Source: Bacillota bacterium (lineage in GTDB: Bacteria > Bacillota > Clostridia > Acetivibrionales > DSM-1351). From it: a stretch of 8,940 nucleotides of DNA. The notes under the pieces were generated by a model. The model ran no database searches and was not told the origin of the DNA. It was given only the letters and a program-made list of their open reading frames with translations. Both the position numbers and the translations under genes were made by a program. Below, piece after piece: positions 5,801 through 8,940 of this stretch; within the stretch, counting starts at the first letter, position 1, and the number at the start of each line of letters is the position of its first letter. Location of the stretch: assembly GCA_023443515.1 (NCBI GenBank), contig JAEZUC010000160.1:1-8940 (forward strand). The letters are read 5' to 3'.

Positions 5801-7837
5801 TTACAGTTTGAAATTTTTTATAAGGCTTGATAGTTCTTCCGACATTTCTGCCATTGCTTTTGAAGAAGAAACTATTTCTTCTGTCAAGGCTATCTGTTCT
5901 TCGCTGGCTGCGGATACCCCTTCGGCATTAGCGGCAAAATCACGGCTTGTCTCATTTATTTGCTGCATTGTTTGATCAAAGTCACGGCTACTTTCAGTCA
6001 TTAGTTTTACGCTTTGAGTTACATCAGATACTATATTCTTTAGCTGTTCGGCTTGTTCATAAATCACGGAGAAAGTATCTCCATTCTCCTGAATGGCTTT
6101 TACACTTGTATTTACAGATTTTATACTGCTATCCATTCTGGTAACGGCTGTGTCAACTCCACTCTTTACTTCTACAATGAGTTTGGCAATCCTTCCGCTG
6201 GCATCAGCAGACTCTTCAGCCAGTTTTCTTATTTCATCGGCGACCACGCTGAAGCCTCTCCCTGCTTCTCCCGCTCTTGCTGCCTCAATAGCTGCATTTA
6301 AAGCAAGTAAGTTGGTTTGTTCAGCTATACCGGTTATTAATTCAATAATCTGCCCTATTTGGTTAGAAGTGCTCCCCAAATTGAAAATAACCTTGGAAAC
6401 TCCCTCTGTATCAGCTTTAAGATTATTGATACTATCAATGGATTCGTTAGCCGTCTTGCTTCCTTTTGCAATATGATCTATCATGTGCACGGTAGTTTTT
6501 TGCATAGTATGTGTACTTGTATTTACTTCATTGATTTGGTTTATTAAATTGCGCAGGTTTGACAGTGCCGAATCAATATTAGCGGATTGTTCTTCCGCAC
6601 CAGTGGAAATACCAAGAATTGTGTTGCCTACATCCTCGGCCGCCGTACCAACCTGCTCACCGGATGCATACAATTCCTGACTGGATGCAGCCACTTTGTC
6701 AGACGTTTCGTTTATCTGAGTAATTATTGTTTTAAAATTCTGGATCATAGCCGAGAAAGAATTCGCCAGCATACCAAGCTCGTCTTTCCTTTTCAGAGAA
6801 GCTTCCGGAATATTAACGGTTAAATCTCCATTTGCCAATCTCTCTGCTTGTTTGGCAGTTGCAAGTATAGGTTTTGTTATTTTTCTGGTTAACAAATAAA
6901 TAATAATCGCTGCCAGTATAACACTTAATAAAATAACTGAAAATAATACCAATTTTATGTTATTTATCAGTTCCGTATGTGCTGAAACCGGTTTGTAGGT
7001 TAATATGTACATACCGTACTTATCACTGTTTCTGTACGCAGCAATATACTTATTTCCATCTAGGGTAAAATCACCAAAGCCTGATTTATTAGCTTTAATT
7101 GTATTATAAAAATCCTGCAATCCTACTGCTTTATCCTGAAAATTTAAAGATAAAACTTGCTTTTGATCTATTGATGAAATAACAAGTCCTTCTGAATTTA
7201 AAATAAGTGTTTTAAAATCACTCTTAGAAGAATTACTATCAATGACATTTTTAGCTACATTGTTCAATTCTATTGCCATAGCAACTGTACCCAGATGTTT
7301 GTCATTGTTTTTTACAGGGGTTACTATTGTAATAACAGGTCGACCGGTAGTAGGTGATGCTTTTGCTTCGCGTATGAGTAGTTTATCAGTACTACCCATG
7401 GTTTCATTTTCCCAGCCCACAGATTTGCCCCCGATTCCATCAGCAATATCTTTGTTTTTGTACATTAAAAATACATTCTCAAAAAGGCCGTTTGACAGTT
7501 TGAAGTTGTCCTCTAGATTTTTTGAAATCTTCTGTACCGCCGTTTTGTCCGGATTAGAGGAATTGATAGAGGCTTCTGTTAGAGGATCAATTATACTTGG
7601 TTGCATTGCAATTGATTGGGCCTGCTTTTCAAGGTCTGACAAGGCCAATTCAATTTGGTTCGTCTTTTCGACAGCAAGATTTAGTAACGAATTACTTGCT
7701 GATTCCCCCAAATACTTCTCGGATAAATAACTGGCTATAAACAAACTTATCAGCATAGGGATTAACATACAAAGAACAGATGCTGTGAATATCTTCCGAC
7801 TTAACCCCATAAACTTAATTGCACTTTTGCTACGCAT
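5801..7837 (-). CDS. Methyl-accepting chemotaxis protein with extracellular Cache-type sensor
   Basis: This transmembrane receptor passes ligand signals to CheA/CheW and so to the flagellar motor. Of 678 residues, TM1 is at about 15-37. The extracellular region 38-292 has the length and pattern of a double Cache domain (NVFLMYKNKD near 121, GRPVITIVTPVKN near 165). TM2 is at about 294-317, followed by HAMP at 317-370 (ITKPI, then KDELGMLANSF). A long coiled-coil signalling domain runs to the C-terminus, with the conserved hairpin tip at about 506-543 (EQTNLLALNAAIEAARAG, then GRGFSVVADEIRKLAEES). There is no C-terminal CheR-tethering pentapeptide. The start is supported by a perfect AGGAGG (7844-7849 on the plus strand) six bases upstream. 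The ligand cannot be read. It stands alone, with no che or fli genes beside it. Confidence 0.96.
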   Translation of the reverse strand: MRSKSAIKFMGLSRKIFTASVLCMLIPMLISLFIASYLSEKYLGESASNSLLNLAVEKTNQIELALSDLEKQAQSIAMQPSIIDPLTEASINSSNPDKTAVQKISKNLEDNFKLSNGLFENVFLMYKNKDIADGIGGKSVGWENETMGSTDKLLIREAKASPTTGRPVITIVTPVKNNDKHLGTVAMAIELNNVAKNVIDSNSSKSDFKTLILNSEGLVISSIDQKQVLSLNFQDKAVGLQDFYNTIKANKSGFGDFTLDGNKYIAAYRNSDKYGMYILTYKPVSAHTELINNIKLVLFSVILLSVILAAIIIYLLTRKITKPILATAKQAERLANGDLTVNIPEASLKRKDELGMLANSFSAMIQNFKTIITQINETSDKVAASSQELYASGEQVGTAAEDVGNTILGISTGAEEQSANIDSALSNLRNLINQINEVNTSTHTMQKTTVHMIDHIAKGSKTANESIDSINNLKADTEGVSKVIFNLGSTSNQIGQIIELITGIAEQTNLLALNAAIEAARAGEAGRGFSVVADEIRKLAEESADASGRIAKLIVEVKSGVDTAVTRMDSSIKSVNTSVKAIQENGDTFSVIYEQAEQLKNIVSDVTQSVKLMTESSRDFDQTMQQINETSRDFAANAEGVSAASEEQIALTEEIVSSSKAMAEMSEELSSLIKNFKL

Positions 7838-7902
7838 TTGTTACCTCCTGTTTAATGAAGAATAGTATATAATTTACGCCTGATAAGCAAGTACTGATTT
7901 GT

Positions 7903-7929
7903 TTATCGGCAGTAATTTATCCTTATAAT
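7903..7929 (-). promoter_or_regulatory. Candidate sigma-28 (SigD/FliA) promoter for the chemotaxis receptor
   Basis: The minus strand reads GCCGATAA at 7910-7903, an exact match to the flagellar-sigma -10 consensus. The -35 position about 15 bp upstream has ATTA rather than TAAA, so the match is only half convincing. Motility and chemotaxis genes are the normal targets of this sigma factor, which favours it. A weak housekeeping alternative closer to the gene is AAGCAA/ATAGTA (plus strand, 7885-7890 and 7862-7867, 17-bp spacing). Confidence 0.45.
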
Positions 7930-8052
7930 CCTACACTTGTAATTACGTGGTAAAAGCATTTTGAATTTATAACAAAGTATTTTCTGAGAGTACTGTGCAG
8001 CCTAAGTTTAAATACATAACAACTGAATATTTGTATTACCATGAATCATTAT

Positions 8053-8081
8053 GTTATAGCATACTATTTGTAATTCGACAA
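8053..8081 (-). promoter_or_regulatory. Candidate sigma-A promoter in the gap before the chemotaxis receptor gene
   Basis: On the minus strand TTGTCG (8081-8076) and TATAAC (8058-8053) are 17 bp apart. A start near 8046 would give a leader of about 210 nt before the receptor. Apart from these promoter candidates I see no gene, terminator or recognised riboswitch in 7838-8116. Confidence 0.4.
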
Positions 8082-8116
8082 AATTTCTCAAATACCTTCA
8101 TATATTTACAGTATTC

Positions 8117-8746
8117 TCAAATTTTATAATGGATAAAATTGAATTTGAAGAAATATCTTGGGACACTCCTTTTATATTTCACATAATCTTCACCAAACGC
8201 AGATAACAGATGCTTTTCCTCTTGCAAAATCAGCAAATGAAAAGCAAGTATATTTAGAACCAATACACCTAAGGTAACAATGCCGGAGTAGGTAAGGAAA
8301 ACACCGATAAACATTAAATTGAAGCCCACAAAAGCTGGATTTCTGCTAAACTTGTAAATGCCATTGGTAACAAGAGATGTCTGTGTAGTTTTATCTATAC
8401 CTACCCGCCAGGAAGTTTTCATAGAAACAGTTGATAGAATAAAAACCCCTGCACCCAGTGCTGTTACAATAATTCCTATATATGTAATAAACATATATTC
8501 AAAAAAGTGGCCGATTATGGAAGATATCTGATTATGATAAAATACTTCCAAAAGCCATGTCAGCAACCACAACAAACTTGATGTCCTTACAAACAATTCT
8601 GTCAAATAAATTGAAAATTCTTTATTGCCTTTAGCAAGTACATTGGCGTTAATTCTGTTATTTTTATTTAACAATACCAGTTTCAGGACATAGCTTAGTC
8701 CAAAAATAATGAGCAACATCAAAGAAATAAAGTCAGTAATCTGCAT
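8117..8746 (-). CDS. Membrane methyltransferase of the ICMT/PEMT superfamily
   Basis: This looks like a SAM-dependent integral-membrane methyltransferase related to isoprenylcysteine carboxyl methyltransferase and phospholipid N-methyltransferase. Bacterial members rarely have known substrates. It has 209 residues with about five hydrophobic spans (7-25, 50-70, 86-106, 138-156, 158-175). The family signature is visible: SWRVGI at 112-117, GIYKFSRNPAFVGF at 129-142, and QEEKHLLSAFGEDYVKY ending at 191, then VPRYF. The conserved Glu pair and the arginine of FSRNP fit the cofactor site. An AGGAGG ribosome site lies nine bases before the ATG. It has its own promoter and a palindromic operator, which suggests regulation by a small dimeric repressor. 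Substrate and pathway are not evident from the neighbours. Confidence 0.85.
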   Translation of the reverse strand: MQITDFISLMLLIIFGLSYVLKLVLLNKNNRINANVLAKGNKEFSIYLTELFVRTSSLLWLLTWLLEVFYHNQISSIIGHFFEYMFITYIGIIVTALGAGVFILSTVSMKTSWRVGIDKTTQTSLVTNGIYKFSRNPAFVGFNLMFIGVFLTYSGIVTLGVLVLNILAFHLLILQEEKHLLSAFGEDYVKYKRSVPRYFFKFNFIHYKI

Positions 8747-8767
8747 ACTTAAAATCCTCCTAAATGA

Positions 8768-8791
8768 TTATATGAACAAATGTTCATATAA
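8768..8791. promoter_or_regulatory. Perfect 24-bp palindromic operator
   Basis: The half-site TTATATGAACA (8768-8778) is repeated inverted at 8781-8791 around two A bases, with no mismatch. Length and symmetry are like operators of TetR-family repressors. It overlaps the predicted transcription start (about 8788) of the membrane methyltransferase gene, so a bound protein would block that promoter. As RNA it could also form a hairpin in the 5' leader of that gene, but no U tail follows. Confidence 0.7.
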
Positions 8792-8794
8792 CGT

Positions 8795-8823
8795 ATTATA
8801 AAATAGCCATGGTAAAAAATCAA
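8795..8823 (-). promoter_or_regulatory. Sigma-A promoter of the membrane methyltransferase gene
   Basis: On the minus strand TTGATT (8823-8818) and a perfect TATAAT (8800-8795) are separated by 17 bp. Ten of twelve positions match the consensus, and the predicted start falls within the 24-bp palindrome. Confidence 0.75.
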
Positions 8824-8839
8824 GAAAATACTAAATTAA

Positions 8840-8848
8840 TGTTATAAT
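8840..8848 (+). promoter_or_regulatory. Extended -10 promoter of the rightmost gene
   Basis: TGTTATAAT is a perfect TATAAT with an extended -10 TG. The -35 region (TCAAGA at 8820-8825) is poor and overlaps the -35 box of the divergent promoter, so the two promoters may compete for polymerase. Confidence 0.65.
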
Positions 8849-8877
8849 GTAACAAAATAACTAAAAGGAGGAACATA

Positions 8878-8940
8878 ATGAAAAAGCTAGCATACCTGCT
8901 ATCAATTATTGTTTTGGCTATGGGATTAAACTTAGGTGCC
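8878..8940 (+). CDS. Secreted protein or lipoprotein, N-terminus only (runs off window)
   Basis: Only the first 21 codons are in the window. They start at an ATG six bases after a perfect AGGAGG (8866-8871) and continue open to the edge. The visible residues, MKKLAYLLSIIVLAMGLNLG, have the basic N-region and hydrophobic core of a Sec signal peptide. No lipobox cysteine or cleavage site is reached, so secreted protein and lipoprotein cannot be told apart. The function cannot be inferred. Confidence 0.75.
   Translation, partial: MKKLAYLLSIIVLAMGLNLGA

Noticed and set aside
6093..6476. Plus-strand frames across the chemotaxis receptor, the longest 127 codons
   Set aside because: They lie opposite the highly conserved receptor signalling domain and have no independent coding support.
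8080..8125. A/T-rich inverted repeat at the 3' end of the membrane methyltransferase gene as a terminator
   Set aside because: The stem (AAAATTT/AAATTTT plus a 6-bp inner part) has almost no G-C pairs, an internal loop, a 15-nt loop and no proper U tail.
1..8940. CRISPR arrays, tRNA or rRNA genes, insertion sequences
   Set aside because: No spaced direct repeats, tRNA arms, transposase motifs or flanking inverted repeats were seen. The AAAAGGCTTTT direct repeat at 3201-3234 is explained by the terminator stem.

Overview
The low-GC sequence, A-rich intergenic DNA, strong GGAGG ribosome binding sites, U-tailed hairpin terminators and gene content (a LoaP-type NusG paralogue, a double-membrane-span chemotaxis receptor, a family 10 glycoside hydrolase) point to a Gram-positive anaerobe of the Clostridia, possibly a plant-fibre-degrading relative of Ruminiclostridium. 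That placement is inference; no rRNA or other phylogenetic marker is present.

Region 1 (1-2043) is a type II restriction-modification pair. The 3' part of a cytosine-5 DNA methyltransferase (its first motif lies before the window) faces a convergent gene for a probable restriction endonuclease with a B3-like DNA-binding C-terminus. The two share one short bidirectional terminator.

Region 2 (2227-5792) is the most interesting part. A perfect consensus promoter (TTGACA, 17 bp, TATAAT) starts a leader of about 285 nt that can fold into several hairpins and carries a possible 28-codon leader peptide. It then reads into loaP, a specialised NusG paralogue of the processive antitermination type. 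Between loaP and the next gene lies a hairpin followed by nine Ts, which looks like an attenuator and is the kind of site LoaP would let RNA polymerase pass. Beyond it are a gene of the dehydroquinate synthase superfamily, whose active-site signature is that of 2-deoxy-scyllo-inosose synthase (first step of 2-deoxystreptamine aminoglycosides), and a cytosolic GH10 glycosidase. A strong terminator follows. No aminotransferase, dehydrogenase or glycosyltransferase of a normal aminoglycoside cluster is present here, so this is either a very small pathway or one completed elsewhere in the genome.

Region 3 (5801-8940) is probably ordinary chromosome: a methyl-accepting chemotaxis protein on the minus strand with a sigma-28-like -10 element upstream, then a minus-strand membrane methyltransferase of the ICMT/PEMT superfamily. 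A perfect 24-bp palindrome sits over the latter's predicted transcription start. Divergent from it, a secreted protein or lipoprotein gene begins and runs off the right edge.
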